Notes: generated by a model from the letters alone, not told the origin. DNA of 64,000 nt from Caballeronia hypogeia (GCF_001544875.2 NZ_FCOA02000036.1:1-64000), one strand, 5' to 3'; shown: positions 51,051-60,667, counted from the stretch's first letter. Made by a program: numbers and translations.

Positions 51051-53051
51051 TCAGTGTCCGCCCGCGTCGCGCTGATTCGGCGACTTGATGCCATAGCGCG
51101 CCATGCGCCGGTACAGCGTCATGCGGCTCACGCCGATCTGCCTTGCGACGGCGCTCAAGTTCCAGCTTGCCGCGCGCAGGTACTGCATCAGCAACATGCC
51201 TTCGGGCGGCAGACGGTGCGGGTCGAACGGCTCATCGGCGATGCGCGCGGGCGGCTCCGCCTCGATGGCCGCGACCTCGCCGAATCCTTCGGGCAGGTCA
51301 TCGACATCGATCAAACCGTTCGAGCACACCGCGCGCGCGTAACGCAGCACGTTGCACAGCTCGCGCAAATTCCCCGGCCAGTCATGCCGATGCAGCCGCT
51401 CGCGCGCCGCCGGCGTGAGCGTCGCGGCGCCGTCGAGCAGCTTGGCGATCAGCCAGTCGAGATCCGTGCGGTCGCGCAGCGGCGGCAGCGTGAAGCGCGC
51501 GCCGTTCAGGCGGTAGTACAGATCTTCGCGGAAGCGTCCGTCCTGCATCAGCGCGTCGAGCGAATGATGCGTCGCGGAAATCACGCGCACGTCGACCGAA
51601 ACGGGCCGCGACGCGCCGATCGCCAGCACCTCGCCTTCCGCCAGCACGCGCAGCAGACGCGATTGCAGCTCGCGCGGCATGTCGCCGATCTCATCGAGAA
51701 AAAGCGTGCCGCCGTCCGCTTCCTGGATCAGCCCGCGCTTGCCCTTCGGACCCGCGCCCGAGAAGCTGTTCGGCAGATGCCCGAACAGCTCGCTTTCGAT
51801 CAGCGTCTCGGGAATCGCCGCGCAGTTCACCGCGACGAACGGCCCCGCGCGACGCGCGCTCGCGCGATGCAGCGCCTTCGCGAAGAATTCCTTGCCGCTG
51901 CCGGTCTCGCCGTTGACGAGCAGGTTGATCGGCGAATCGACGAGCTTCGCGGCGCGCTCCAGTTGGCGCGTGAGCGCGGCGTCGCCACCGGAGAGAGCGG
52001 CGAGCGGCGCGGGCACTTCGAGCGTGCGCGTGGCGCTGGTGGCCGCGCCTGGACTAAAGCACGGCGCGGGCGGCATCACGCTGAGATACAGCAGCGCGCC
52101 CGATTTCGCGAGCGGCACCGCGCGCAGCTCGCTCGGCCGCGAATAGACGAAGCGGCCCAGCTCCTCGATGCGCGCCTCGAACAAGGTGTCGAACGGCACG
52201 CCGATCAGCGACGCCGCCGCGGCGGACACCGCGCCAGGCGCGATGGGCCGGCCGATTTCCGCCGCGAGCATGGCATGCGCGCGCCGGTTGTGCCCGACAA
52301 TGCGCCCGCTCGCATCGAGCGCGATCAGATATTCGGGATTCACATCGACGAATTCGGGCGACGAGTTCAGCTTCAGAATCCAGTCCTGCCGATGCGTGCG
52401 CAGGAAGTTCGCGTTCTCGATATGGCCCGCATAGATGCGCACGAGTTGCAGCGCGAGGTTCTGGCTGTCGCGCGCTTGCGGCGAGGTGAGCGCGGAAATG
52501 TCGAGAATCGCGGCGAGCGCGCCGCGCGAATCGTAGAGCGGCGCGGCGGTGCAGGTGAGCGGAATGTGCGTCGCGTCGAAATGATCGACCTGGTGAACCG
52601 TCAGCGCCTGGCCGGTCGTGAGCGCGGTGCCGACCGCGCAGGTGCCCGCGCCGGCTTCGCTCCACTCCGCGCCGAGATATAGGCCCGCGCGGCGCAACGC
52701 GGAATCGGTGCTGGCGTCGCCTATGTAATCGACCGTCACGCCGAGCGCGTCGGTGAGCAGCACGACGTAGCCCATGCCGGCGACCTGCTCGTAAAGCGTT
52801 TCCAGCCCATGTCGCGCGATGCGCGCGAAATCGTCGATACGCTGCTGATGCTCGCGCAGGCGCGTCTGCGGCAGGATGCGCGCTTCCTGCATGCGCGCCG
52901 GGTCGAGCCCGTACTGATGCACGCAACGCCGCCACGAACTCTCGATGATGCTCTCATGCGTGCGCGGCGGCGCGGGCGCGGACACGACCGGTTCCGCCCG
53001 CGTGGTCGCCGCGACGACTGCCTCGATGTGCTCGCGTTGCCGCATGTCCAT
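51051..53051 (-). CDS. acoR: AcoR, sigma-54-dependent activator of acetoin catabolism
   Basis: The start at 53051 (MDMRQREHIEAV) has AAGGAGA upstream and yields 666 residues. The N-terminal part has a GAF sensor (~80-215) and a PAS-like region (~230-300). The AAA+ domain shows Walker A GETGSGKE (381-388) and Walker B GTLFLDEIG (449-456). The loop that contacts sigma-54 reads NSFSGA (428-433) instead of the canonical GAFTGA, keeping Phe, Gly and Ala. A Fis-type helix-turn-helix ends the protein (~622-655). It should activate acoXABC from the nearby palindrome when acetoin is present. Confidence 0.93.
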   Translation of the reverse strand: MDMRQREHIEAVVAATTRAEPVVSAPAPPRTHESIIESSWRRCVHQYGLDPARMQEARILPQTRLREHQQRIDDFARIARHGLETLYEQVAGMGYVVLLTDALGVTVDYIGDASTDSALRRAGLYLGAEWSEAGAGTCAVGTALTTGQALTVHQVDHFDATHIPLTCTAAPLYDSRGALAAILDISALTSPQARDSQNLALQLVRIYAGHIENANFLRTHRQDWILKLNSSPEFVDVNPEYLIALDASGRIVGHNRRAHAMLAAEIGRPIAPGAVSAAAASLIGVPFDTLFEARIEELGRFVYSRPSELRAVPLAKSGALLYLSVMPPAPCFSPGAATSATRTLEVPAPLAALSGGDAALTRQLERAAKLVDSPINLLVNGETGSGKEFFAKALHRASARRAGPFVAVNCAAIPETLIESELFGHLPNSFSGAGPKGKRGLIQEADGGTLFLDEIGDMPRELQSRLLRVLAEGEVLAIGASRPVSVDVRVISATHHSLDALMQDGRFREDLYYRLNGARFTLPPLRDRTDLDWLIAKLLDGAATLTPAARERLHRHDWPGNLRELCNVLRYARAVCSNGLIDVDDLPEGFGEVAAIEAEPPARIADEPFDPHRLPPEGMLLMQYLRAASWNLSAVARQIGVSRMTLYRRMARYGIKSPNQRDAGGH

Positions 53052-53322
53052 CGTGCTCTCCTTGTCTCCTTTGCATCGCGGATCGGGGCATCGATTGGGG
53101 CATTTATTGGCGCATGGCGGCGCGCTTTGGTTGTGATCGCCTCCTCGAATGCTCTTTTGCTGCGGCGCGCGAGGGCGGGATTCACCGATTCGCACGGCCG
53201 TGTAACAGGCCATATGATGCTCGAATCGGCAGAACGCGTCATGCGGCGAAAGCGCTGCGCCGCAACAAAAGCGCCCGCCGAGCAACCAGCGCATTACAAC
53301 GAAAAAACCACGGAGATAAGCA

Positions 53323-53553
53323 ATGACGAGAATCGCCTACGAGGATTTCGAGCGGCAGGTCGTGCAGCATCACCTCATCAAGGGCAACGTGTACGAGAAC
53401 GGCGCGGCGCTGGTCGAGCGCGCGAACCGGTGGATTTCGGAGAACGGCGTCGACGTGCTGAACGTCGAGAGCCTCTCGACGTTCGGCGCCGGCGACGATA
53501 CCAGCGTGAGCCACTGGTATTCGGGCATTCGCGTCTGGTATCGGACGGCGTAA
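53323..53553 (+). CDS. Small conserved-looking hypothetical protein
   Basis: A 76-residue protein with GGAGATAA 4 bases before the ATG. It reads MTRIAYEDFERQVVQHHLIK, NGAALVERANRWISENGVDVLNVESL and ends HWYSGIRVWYRTA. The pattern (alternating amphipathic helix and strand, terminal IRVWYR) looks like a compact folded cytosolic protein, but I do not recognise a family. It is followed after 8 bases by the convergent SDR gene. Confidence 0.75.
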   Translation: MTRIAYEDFERQVVQHHLIKGNVYENGAALVERANRWISENGVDVLNVESLSTFGAGDDTSVSHWYSGIRVWYRTA

Positions 53554-53561
53554 GGAAGGTT

Positions 53562-54329
53562 TCAGCCGCGGCCGACGAACGGCATCTTGGTCGCCATCAC
53601 GGTGTGGAACAGCACGTTGGCTTCGAGCGGCAGATTCGCCATGTACAGCACCGATTGTCCGACGATCTTCACGTCCATCATCGGTTCGATGGCGATCTCG
53701 CCGTTCGCCTGCGGCACGCCCTTCGACATGCGCGCTGCAAGCTCCGTCATCGCGTTGCCGATATCGATCTGGCCGACCGCGATGTCGTACTTGCGGCCAT
53801 CGAGCGAGGCGGATTTCGTGAGGCCTTCCACCGCGTGCTTCGTCGACGTGTAAGCGGCCGAATTCGGGCGCGGCGCAGTGGCCGAGATCGAGCCGTTGTT
53901 GATGATGCGTCCGCCCATCGGCGTTTGCGCCTTCATCGTGCGGAACGCCTGCTGCAGGCAATAGAACATGCCGTTCAGATTCACGTTCACGACGCCCTGC
54001 CATTGCTCCGGCGTCCAGTCTTCGAACGGCCCCGGCGGATTCGACACGCCCGCGTTATTGAACAGCAGATCGACGCGGCCGAAGCGCTCGACCGCCGCCT
54101 TGAAAAGCTTTTCGACCGATTGCGGATCGGAGACATCGGTGGGCACGGCGAGCGCGCGCTCGCCCGCGTTGGCTTCGTCGATCACCGCATCGAGCGGCGC
54201 GGGACGCCTTCCCGCCAGTACGACCGACCAGCCGTCGCCGAGCAGGGCCAGCGCCGCCGCGCGCCCGATGCCGCTGCCCGCTCCGGTGACGATGGCGATT
54301 CGTTGAGACTGGTTGGCTGCGTCGGACAT
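53562..54329 (-). CDS. Short-chain dehydrogenase/reductase
   Basis: The start at 54329 has AGGAGAA upstream, giving 255 residues. It has the cofactor motif VTGAGSGIGRAAALALL, NNAGVSNPPGPFED and catalytic YTSTK. The C-terminal part (FLFHTVMATKMPFVGRG region) is that of an uncharacterised SDR subgroup common in Burkholderia. The substrate is unknown. Confidence 0.88.
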   Translation of the reverse strand: MSDAANQSQRIAIVTGAGSGIGRAAALALLGDGWSVVLAGRRPAPLDAVIDEANAGERALAVPTDVSDPQSVEKLFKAAVERFGRVDLLFNNAGVSNPPGPFEDWTPEQWQGVVNVNLNGMFYCLQQAFRTMKAQTPMGGRIINNGSISATAPRPNSAAYTSTKHAVEGLTKSASLDGRKYDIAVGQIDIGNAMTELAARMSKGVPQANGEIAIEPMMDVKIVGQSVLYMANLPLEANVLFHTVMATKMPFVGRG

Positions 54330-54400
54330 GTCGGCGTTCTCCTGTTGGTGGGCGCGCAACAAAAGCGCGCCCGATTCGGGAGAACATTATCGACGATGAT

Positions 54401-54904
54401 TCACCGACTGCGCGATGCTTCCGTCGTGACCGGACCTGCCGTCGTGGTGTCGTGCGCGCCGCCGCCGTCGCAGAAAACGGCTGTTATCAGCATCGGCACG
54501 ACCTGCTTCACCACCGCGGTGCTGCCCGACTCGCGCACCTTCGCCTCGACCGTCTCCGCCGCGGCCAGCACCACGACGCCATAGGCGGAATCGCTGATCG
54601 GCTGGCCGCTGCCGCGCTTGAACATCTCGTCGCCCTGCTCGTAGCCGAGCACCGCATAGACCCGAAAGCCATACGCCGTAAGCCCGCTGCCCTGGGTCGG
54701 CCTGAAGGCGTTCACCGAATTGGCTTCGACGCGCATCGGGCGCGCGTCGATGGATTTGTCGGCGACAAGCGGCGCGATGAAGCGATGGGCGCTGGACTTG
54801 CAGTCGAGCTGACTTTCGAGCGGAGTGGCATCGCACAGGCTGGGCAGCAGTCCCCCGACCACGGCAGCGAATGCGGTGAGCGTTGCGAGAGGAGCGGTTT
54901 TCAT
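54401..54904 (-). CDS. Hypothetical exported protein
   Basis: From MKTAPLATLTAFAAVVGGLLP the 167-residue product has a signal peptide cleaved near LCDATP. The mature part contains LESQLDCKSSAHRFIAPLVADKSIDARPMRVEANSVNAFRP and SAYGVVVLAAAETVEAKV, suggesting a small beta-rich periplasmic domain. The two Cys at about 37 and 148 could pair. No family is recognised and the ribosome site is weak. Confidence 0.65.
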   Translation of the reverse strand: MKTAPLATLTAFAAVVGGLLPSLCDATPLESQLDCKSSAHRFIAPLVADKSIDARPMRVEANSVNAFRPTQGSGLTAYGFRVYAVLGYEQGDEMFKRGSGQPISDSAYGVVVLAAAETVEAKVRESGSTAVVKQVVPMLITAVFCDGGGAHDTTTAGPVTTEASRSR

Positions 54905-55283
54905 GGCAGCGTAAACCAACGGTTCGTAAGACCGAAACGGATGCTTGGGCATTCGCATCGATGCAATAAGCGAGCCAGTGAACCGGCCCGCACGTCGCGC
55001 ACGCGCTGCATTCTTCCCGCAAGGGCCTGGCTTCGTATTTATTGGTTCGCTTCTTCCGACCTTGGCGCTACGCGCAATCCTCGTGTTTCTGCAGCGATTC
55101 CTACAATCTTTTTTGTAGTGATGGTGAAGACAGATTCTGCCCTTCGACACACGGCGTCTGTTCGAGATCCCTCAATCTTTTCCTTTCGATGCGACCGTCC
55201 GATGACAGTCCGCACATCGGCGGCGCGAAACAGAAAATCGTCGAGTTGGTTATATTTCGTGATTCGACCCTTGAGGACTCTCG
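54905..55283. promoter_or_regulatory. Intergenic region upstream of divergent genes
   Basis: This 379-base stretch between the exported protein (minus) and the GST (plus) has no supported gene. AT-rich patches near 55105-55120 and 55240-55262 (GTTGGTTATATTTCG) probably hold the promoters. No palindrome stands out. Confidence 0.4.
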
Positions 55284-55988
55284 ATGACCGCGCTCTCCGA
55301 TTTTCCGATTACCAAGAAATGGCCCGCTCAGCATCCCGAGCGCATTCAGCTCTACTCGCTGCCGACGCCCAACGGCGTGAAGGTTTCGATCACGCTGGAG
55401 GAAACCGGCCTGCCCTACGAGCCGCATCTCGTGCGCTTCGACGCGAACGACCAGATGTCGCCGGAGTTTCTGTCGCTCAATCCGAACAACAAGATTCCCG
55501 CGATCATCGATCCGGACGGGCCGAACGGCGAGCCGCTGCCGCTGTTCGAATCGGGCGCGATTCTCGTCTATCTCGCGGCGAAGAGCGGCCAGCTCATGCC
55601 CGAGGACATTGGCAGACGATACGAGACGCTGCAATGGCTGATGTTCCAGATGGGCGGCATCGGTCCGATGTTCGGTCAGGTCGGCTTCTTCCACAAGTTC
55701 GCCGGCAAGGAATACGAGGACAAGCGGCCGCGCGCGCGTTATGTCGCCGAGTCGAAGCGCCTGCTCGCGGTGCTCGATCAGCGGCTCGAAGGACGCGACT
55801 GGATCATGGGCGACGAGTACACCATCGCCGATATCTCGATGTTCCCGTGGGTGCGGAATCTGGTCGGGTTTTACGAAGCGCGCGAACTCGTCGACTTTCA
55901 CGAATTCCCGAACGTCGAGCGCGTGCTGGCCGCGTTCCTCGCGCGGCCGGCAGTGCAGCGCGGATTGAATATCCCGAAGCGCGACTGA
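55284..55988 (+). CDS. Nu-class (YfcG/YghU-like) glutathione S-transferase
   Basis: A 234-residue protein. The N-terminal thioredoxin-like domain has RIQLYSLPTPNGVKVSITLEE with the TPNG motif of nu-class disulfide-bond reductases, and NPNNKIPAIIDPDG and LFESGAILVYLA bind glutathione. The C-terminal helical domain has GRDWIMGDEYTIADISMFPW. E. coli relatives bind two glutathiones and reduce disulfides such as 2-hydroxyethyl disulfide. Confidence 0.9.
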   Translation: MTALSDFPITKKWPAQHPERIQLYSLPTPNGVKVSITLEETGLPYEPHLVRFDANDQMSPEFLSLNPNNKIPAIIDPDGPNGEPLPLFESGAILVYLAAKSGQLMPEDIGRRYETLQWLMFQMGGIGPMFGQVGFFHKFAGKEYEDKRPRARYVAESKRLLAVLDQRLEGRDWIMGDEYTIADISMFPWVRNLVGFYEARELVDFHEFPNVERVLAAFLARPAVQRGLNIPKRD

Positions 55989-56212
55989 CTCGAACGCCTT
56001 TGCCCGCGCGGTCCTCGCGCGGGCCTTCCGCTCATTTCTGTCGCGCTTACGCACGCAAACGTATGCGCGCAGACTTCGCCACCGTTGTCACACAACCGCC
56101 TTGAAGCACCGGTAGATTGCGCACCGAAAACCTCTGACCATTGGCCATTGCGCCCCGCGCAACGCGGCGCCCCGGGCCTCGGACTCCTCGCGCAATTTCT
56201 CCTCTACCGAAC

Positions 56213-57760
56213 ATGTCAAAGCTCACCGTCAAGGCGCGCCTCGTGATCGTCACGGGCGCGGTCGCCGCCGTGCTCGTCGCGGTCGGCGGCGTCGGATTAT
56301 TCGGCGTCCACCAGGGCAATGCCGCGCTGCGTCACGTATTCGAAGGCCGCGCTCAGGCGCTGCAGGCCATCTCGACCATCGACGAGCTCATCACGCAAAG
56401 TCAGTTCGCAATCAGCGACGCCGTGCTCGATCCGTCGGCGCAAAAGACTCAGGCCGTTGTCGCGGCGACGCAGCAGCGCATCGCGTCCGTCGACGCCCTG
56501 CTCGGCAAATACATGCGCTATCCGCTCGATTCGACCGAAGCGCCGCTCGCCAGGCGCCTCGCCGCCGACTGGGCGACGCTGCGCGACAAAGGCTTGCGCC
56601 CGACGAGCGACCTCCTGGCCGCGAACAATCTCTCCGAAGCGCAGTGGATCGTGACACAGCAGATCGAGCCCGCCGCGAAGCGCGTGAAACAGGAAAGCAC
56701 CGATCTGCGCGCATTCCAGCTCACCGCCGCGCAACGCGAATACGACGACGCGCAGCGCGTGAGCCGCGTCGTGCAATGGACGGTCGGCGGGTGCATCGTC
56801 GCGGGCATGGCGCTGGTCGGCTGGCTGTGTCTTTCGATGGCGCGCACGCTCATCCGCGAACTCGGCGGCGAGCCGGCGCTCGCGGCGAGCGTCGCGCGGC
56901 GCGTGTCGCAAGGCGATCTGCTGACCGAGGTGCCGGTCGCCGCCGGCGACACGCAAAGCCTCATGCACGCGATGCGCCTGATGCGCAGCCAGCTCGCGTC
57001 GATGGTCGGCGACATCAAGCGCTCGACGGACACCATCGGCGTCGCGGCGGCGGACATCACCGAGGGCAATCACGCGCTGTCCGCGCGCACCGAGGAGCAC
57101 GCGGCGAGCTTGCAGCAGACCTCGGCGAGCATGGAGCAGATCGCCTCCACCGTGCGCGCGAACGCCGATCACGCGAACCGCGCGCGCGAGCTCGCCCGCG
57201 AGGCGTCGGAGCGCGCGAAGGACGGCGAACGCGCCGTCGCCGACGCCATCGCGCGCATGACCGATCTGTCCGCGCGCTCGGCGCAGATCGGGCAGATTAC
57301 CGATGTCATCGAGTCGATCGCGTTTCAGACGAATCTGCTCGCGCTGAATGCGGCCGTCGAAGCGGCGCGCGCCGGCTCGCTTGGACGCGGGTTCGCGGTC
57401 GTCGCGGAGGAAGTGCGCGCGCTCGCGCGCCGTTCGTCGGGCGCGGCCAAGGAAATCTCGCAACTGACGCGCGAGGTGAATGCGCACGTCGAGTCGAGCG
57501 GCACCACGGTGAAACGCGCGGGCACCACGCTCGCCGACCTGCTCGATTCGGTCGATGGCGTGTCCACGCTGGTCGAAGCGATCGCCACTGCCTCGCGCGA
57601 GCAAAGCAGCGGCATCGATGAAGTGAACGACGCCGTCTCGCAGATGGATCGGCTGATGCAGAAGAACGCGGCGCTCGTGAACGAAGCGGCGAGCGCCGCG
57701 ATCTCGCTCGATGCGCAGGCGCGCGATCTGCGCCAGACCGTGCAGGCATTCCAGGTCTGA
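56213..57760 (+). CDS. Methyl-accepting chemotaxis protein (Tar/Tsr-like with four-helix sensor)
   Basis: A 515-residue receptor starting MSKLTVKARLVIVTGAV. TM1 (~8-30) and TM2 (~186-207) frame a roughly 150-residue periplasmic helical domain. A HAMP region (ELGGEPALAASVARRVSQGDLLTEV) precedes the signalling domain with the hairpin tip IESIAFQTNLLALNAAVEAARAGSLGRGFAVVAEEVRALARR. No C-terminal CheR-binding pentapeptide is present; it ends LRQTVQAFQV. Unlike the receptor at 24-25 kb it is complete. Confidence 0.92.
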   Translation: MSKLTVKARLVIVTGAVAAVLVAVGGVGLFGVHQGNAALRHVFEGRAQALQAISTIDELITQSQFAISDAVLDPSAQKTQAVVAATQQRIASVDALLGKYMRYPLDSTEAPLARRLAADWATLRDKGLRPTSDLLAANNLSEAQWIVTQQIEPAAKRVKQESTDLRAFQLTAAQREYDDAQRVSRVVQWTVGGCIVAGMALVGWLCLSMARTLIRELGGEPALAASVARRVSQGDLLTEVPVAAGDTQSLMHAMRLMRSQLASMVGDIKRSTDTIGVAAADITEGNHALSARTEEHAASLQQTSASMEQIASTVRANADHANRARELAREASERAKDGERAVADAIARMTDLSARSAQIGQITDVIESIAFQTNLLALNAAVEAARAGSLGRGFAVVAEEVRALARRSSGAAKEISQLTREVNAHVESSGTTVKRAGTTLADLLDSVDGVSTLVEAIATASREQSSGIDEVNDAVSQMDRLMQKNAALVNEAASAAISLDAQARDLRQTVQAFQV

Positions 57761-57786
57761 CGATCGATTTCTGCTTTGGATGAAAA

Positions 57787-57818
57787 AAGGGCGCGGACCA
57801 CAAACGGTCCGCGCCCTT
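57787..57818. terminator. Bidirectional Rho-independent terminator
   Basis: AAGGGCGCGGACC (57787-57799) pairs perfectly with GGTCCGCGCCCTT (57806-57818). A runs on the left (57783-57788) and T runs on the right (57817-57822) make it work in both directions, for the receptor gene (plus) and the VOC gene (minus). Confidence 0.88.
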
Positions 57819-57843
57819 TTTTACATGCTTCGCGCCAGATGGC

Positions 57844-58269
57844 TTACTTCGCGAACAACTGGCTCATGTCCTTGAACGCCTTGAATTCGAGGGCGTTGCC
57901 GCACGGGTCGAGCAGGAACATAGTGGCCTGCTCGCCGACTTCGCCCTTGAAGCGGATATACGGGTCGATCACGAACTTCGTGCCGAACGACTTCAGACGC
58001 TCCGCCAGCGCTTCCCATTCTTCCCACTTGAGCACGATGCCGAAGTGCGGAACGGGAACGTCATGACCATCGACCGGATTGCTGTTGAGCTTTTCCTGCG
58101 ACGGCGTCTTCGGCTGCTCGTGAATCACCAGCTGATGGCCGTAGAAGTCGAAGTCGACCCATTGCGTGCTGGAACGGCCTTCCGCGAGACCGAACACTTC
58201 GCCGTAGAAATTGCGCGCGGCGGGAAGATCGAACACGGGAATGGCGAGGTGAAAAGGCGAAAGGCTCAT
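57844..58269 (-). CDS. VOC-superfamily (glyoxalase-fold) protein
   Basis: A 141-residue protein starting MSLSPFHLAIPVFDLPAARNFYGEVFGL. His8 in the first module, His in VPHFGIVLKW at mid-protein and Glu in LLDPCGNALEFKAF near the end are the likely metal ligands. This is the single-domain VOC type with a complete metal triad, often annotated as dioxygenase or glyoxalase-like. The substrate is unknown. Confidence 0.85.
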   Translation of the reverse strand: MSLSPFHLAIPVFDLPAARNFYGEVFGLAEGRSSTQWVDFDFYGHQLVIHEQPKTPSQEKLNSNPVDGHDVPVPHFGIVLKWEEWEALAERLKSFGTKFVIDPYIRFKGEVGEQATMFLLDPCGNALEFKAFKDMSQLFAK

Positions 58270-58515
58270 GTTAGGCAGACCAGGTTGTGACGTATTCGTT
58301 GTGGATTTACACAAGCGGACGTGATTATGGGGAAAGCCGGATTAGCGAACCGGCTCCGATACCGCATTTACCGCAGTGCGACTCGCAATCCGAAGCGTCA
58401 TCGCAACGGAATCATGTTAATGCGCGAGTCGCTAAAACAAAAACAATATATTTTTCTATGATTCACAAATAATTTTGTTGAATAGAGAGACGAGAGGCGT
58501 GTTTTTTTGTTGTCT
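58270..58515. promoter_or_regulatory. AT-rich intergenic region
   Basis: This 246-base stretch holds no gene. Bases 58430-58480 are strikingly AT-rich for this genome (AAAACAATATATTTTTC and AAATAATTTTGTTGAA). It lies upstream of the VOC gene and downstream of the DUF1445 operon end. A run of T at 58502-58508 is not preceded by an obvious stem on the plus strand. Confidence 0.4.
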
Positions 58516-59319
58516 TCAGATGAGCCGCAGGTCTTCCGTGCGCAGGTCGCACATCAGCATGTAGCCCGGCGAATGCGTGATGCAGATCGGCGGGCGCGCC
58601 GCCATCACCGCCGCTTGCGGAGTCACGCCGCAGCCCCAGAACACGGGAACTTCGCCTTCGCGGATTTCGGTCGGCTCGCCCTCGTCCGGCGTATCGATGT
58701 CGCGAATGCCGATCTTCGACGGATCGCCCATATGCACCGGCGCGCCGTGCGCGCCCGGCAGCTTCGAGCAGACTTCGTGCGCAATGCGCGCCTGCTCCGG
58801 CGTGTAAGGGCGCATCGAGACGATCATGGGGCCGGAGAACGCGCCGACAGGATTCGTCTCGACCGACGTGCGATACATCGGCACGACCTTGCCTTCGTCG
58901 ACGTGGCGAACTTCGAGTCCCGCGTCCTGCAGCGCGGACTCGAACGACAGCGAGCAGCCAATGACGAAGCCGACGAAATCCTCGCGCCAAAGGTCGGTGA
59001 TATCCGTGACTTCGCGTTCGAGCACGCCGTCCTTCCAGACTCGGTAACGCGGCAGGTCCGTACGCAGGTCGACGTCTTCGCCGAGTCCGGGCACAAAGCT
59101 GCTGCCCGGCTCCGTCATGCCGATCAGCGGGCACGGCGTCGGGTTGGCCTGACAGAAGCGCCTGAAATCGTCGGCCCAGTCGCGCGGCAGAATGACCAGA
59201 TTGCCTTGGCCGTAACCCGGCGCCATGCCGCTCGTATTGCCGCTGAAACCCGCACGGATACGCAGGCGTTCTTCGCGCGGCGTCAGGACGCCGGGTTCCA
59301 TCACGTTCGTGTTTTGCAT
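58516..59319 (-). CDS. DUF1445 putative hydro-lyase (D-glutamate cyclase-like family)
   Basis: A 267-residue protein of the family with the signatures RAGFSGNTSGMAPGYGQGNLVILP, FVIGCSLSFESALQDAGL, SMRPYTPEQ and EVPVFWGCGVTPQAAVMAA near the end. Eukaryotic relatives (DGLUCY) convert D-glutamate to 5-oxo-D-proline, which connects chemically with the PxpABC proteins encoded upstream in the same operon. It is the last gene of that operon, 25 bases after the MFS gene. Confidence 0.88.
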   Translation of the reverse strand: MQNTNVMEPGVLTPREERLRIRAGFSGNTSGMAPGYGQGNLVILPRDWADDFRRFCQANPTPCPLIGMTEPGSSFVPGLGEDVDLRTDLPRYRVWKDGVLEREVTDITDLWREDFVGFVIGCSLSFESALQDAGLEVRHVDEGKVVPMYRTSVETNPVGAFSGPMIVSMRPYTPEQARIAHEVCSKLPGAHGAPVHMGDPSKIGIRDIDTPDEGEPTEIREGEVPVFWGCGVTPQAAVMAARPPICITHSPGYMLMCDLRTEDLRLI

Positions 59320-59344
59320 GTCTGTTTGGCTCCTTCGTGCTCGA

Positions 59345-60667
59345 TCACGCCAGCGCTTCGTCGGCGGTTTCGCGCACGCCGATCAGCGTCAGGAACCCGA
59401 TCACCGCAGCACCCACGAGCAGGAAAGCCGGGCTCAGCAGATTCCCCGTCTGGCCGATGAGCGCCGTCGCGATATAAGGCGTCACGCCGCCGCCGAGAAT
59501 CGTGCCGAAGTTGAAGCTGAACGCCATGCCGGTGTAACGGACGCGCGTGGGGAACTGCTCGGCGTACGTCGGATAGCCCACCGATTGCACGATCGGCATC
59601 GGCAGCGCGACGACGAACAGCGCGAGGAACGTGAGCGCGGTGTTGTGCAGGTTCATCAGCATCATCATCGGGATGACGAGCACGGCATAGGCCGCAAAGC
59701 CGATATACAGCACCTTCTTGCGCCCGATCCGGTCCGACAGTCCGCCCCACATCGGCATCAGCATGGCCATCGTGATGCTCACGAGGGACATCGCCCAATA
59801 TACGCTCGTCTTGTCGTACTTCAGGTAGGTGATCAGGTAGATGCTCATGAACACGAAGCCCACCCAGTAGCCGACGTTCTGACCGAGCGAGATCAGGAAG
59901 ACGCGCAGCATCGGCAGGCGATGATGCTTGAACACTTCCGCCAGCGGCGCCTTGGGCGGCTCGCTCGATTCGGCCGCGCGCTTGAACACCGCCGATTCCT
60001 CGATGCGTCGGCGCATCAACGCCGAGAACAAGACCAGCGGCAGCGCCATGAGGAAAGGAATGCGCCATCCCCAGTCGTGCAGTTGCGCGCTGCTCATGAA
60101 GCCCGTCGTCAGACCGCAAACCGCCGCCGCGAGCGCGCCGCCGATCGCGACACCGACAGGCGTGGCCGCGCCATAAAAGCCGCGACGGCCGCGCGGTGCG
60201 GATTCGGCGACATAAGCGGCGGAGCCGGTGACTTCGGCGCCCGAGAAGAAGCCTTGCGCGAGGCGCACGATCAGCAAGGCGAGCGGTGCGAAGATGCCGG
60301 CCACCGATGCGATCGGCAGCACGCCGACGGCGGCGGTCGCGATACCCATGCCGATGACCGTGGTCAGCAGCACCGAGCGACGCCCCACCCGGTCACCCAG
60401 ACGACCGAGCACGATGCCGCCGATCGGCCGCATCAGGAACGCGCTGCCGAAGATGGCGAGCACGGACAGCAGCGCGGCGGTCGGCTCGTCCGCCGGAAAG
60501 AACAACGGCCCGATGATCGCGGCCATGTACCCATACACGCCGAATTCGTAATACTCGATTGCGGTTCCGGCGGCGGCCGCGACGGCTGCTTTTCTCGCCA
60601 TTGCAGTCGGCATGGTTCCGGCGGAAGAAGCCGGAGCCTCGATAGTGGCTGACGAAGCGTTAGACAT
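59345..60667 (-). CDS. MFS transporter, metabolite:H+ symporter (MHS) family
   Basis: A 440-residue membrane protein with 12 predicted helices. MHS-type motifs are RPIGGIVLGRLGDRVGRRSVLL (helix 2-3 loop) and LSDRIGRKKVLYIGF (helix 8-9 loop), and the start is AGTAIEYYEFGVYGYMA. Such proteins import carboxylates and related small metabolites. Its place between the biotin-carrier and hydro-lyase genes suggests that it imports the substrate of the pathway, for example 5-oxoproline or a similar lactam. Confidence 0.9.
   Translation of the reverse strand: MSNASSATIEAPASSAGTMPTAMARKAAVAAAAGTAIEYYEFGVYGYMAAIIGPLFFPADEPTAALLSVLAIFGSAFLMRPIGGIVLGRLGDRVGRRSVLLTTVIGMGIATAAVGVLPIASVAGIFAPLALLIVRLAQGFFSGAEVTGSAAYVAESAPRGRRGFYGAATPVGVAIGGALAAAVCGLTTGFMSSAQLHDWGWRIPFLMALPLVLFSALMRRRIEESAVFKRAAESSEPPKAPLAEVFKHHRLPMLRVFLISLGQNVGYWVGFVFMSIYLITYLKYDKTSVYWAMSLVSITMAMLMPMWGGLSDRIGRKKVLYIGFAAYAVLVIPMMMLMNLHNTALTFLALFVVALPMPIVQSVGYPTYAEQFPTRVRYTGMAFSFNFGTILGGGVTPYIATALIGQTGNLLSPAFLLVGAAVIGFLTLIGVRETADEALA

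Noticed and set aside
47730..52682. 1650-codon open frame on the plus strand across the aco genes
   Set aside because: It is an antisense shadow of acoC, acoB, acoA, acoX and acoR, rich in Arg/His/Ala with no domain character. The minus-strand genes have full family motifs and ribosome sites.
52809..54584. 591-codon plus-strand frame over acoR, the small hypothetical and the SDR
   Set aside because: It crosses three well-supported genes in other frames and has typical shadow composition.
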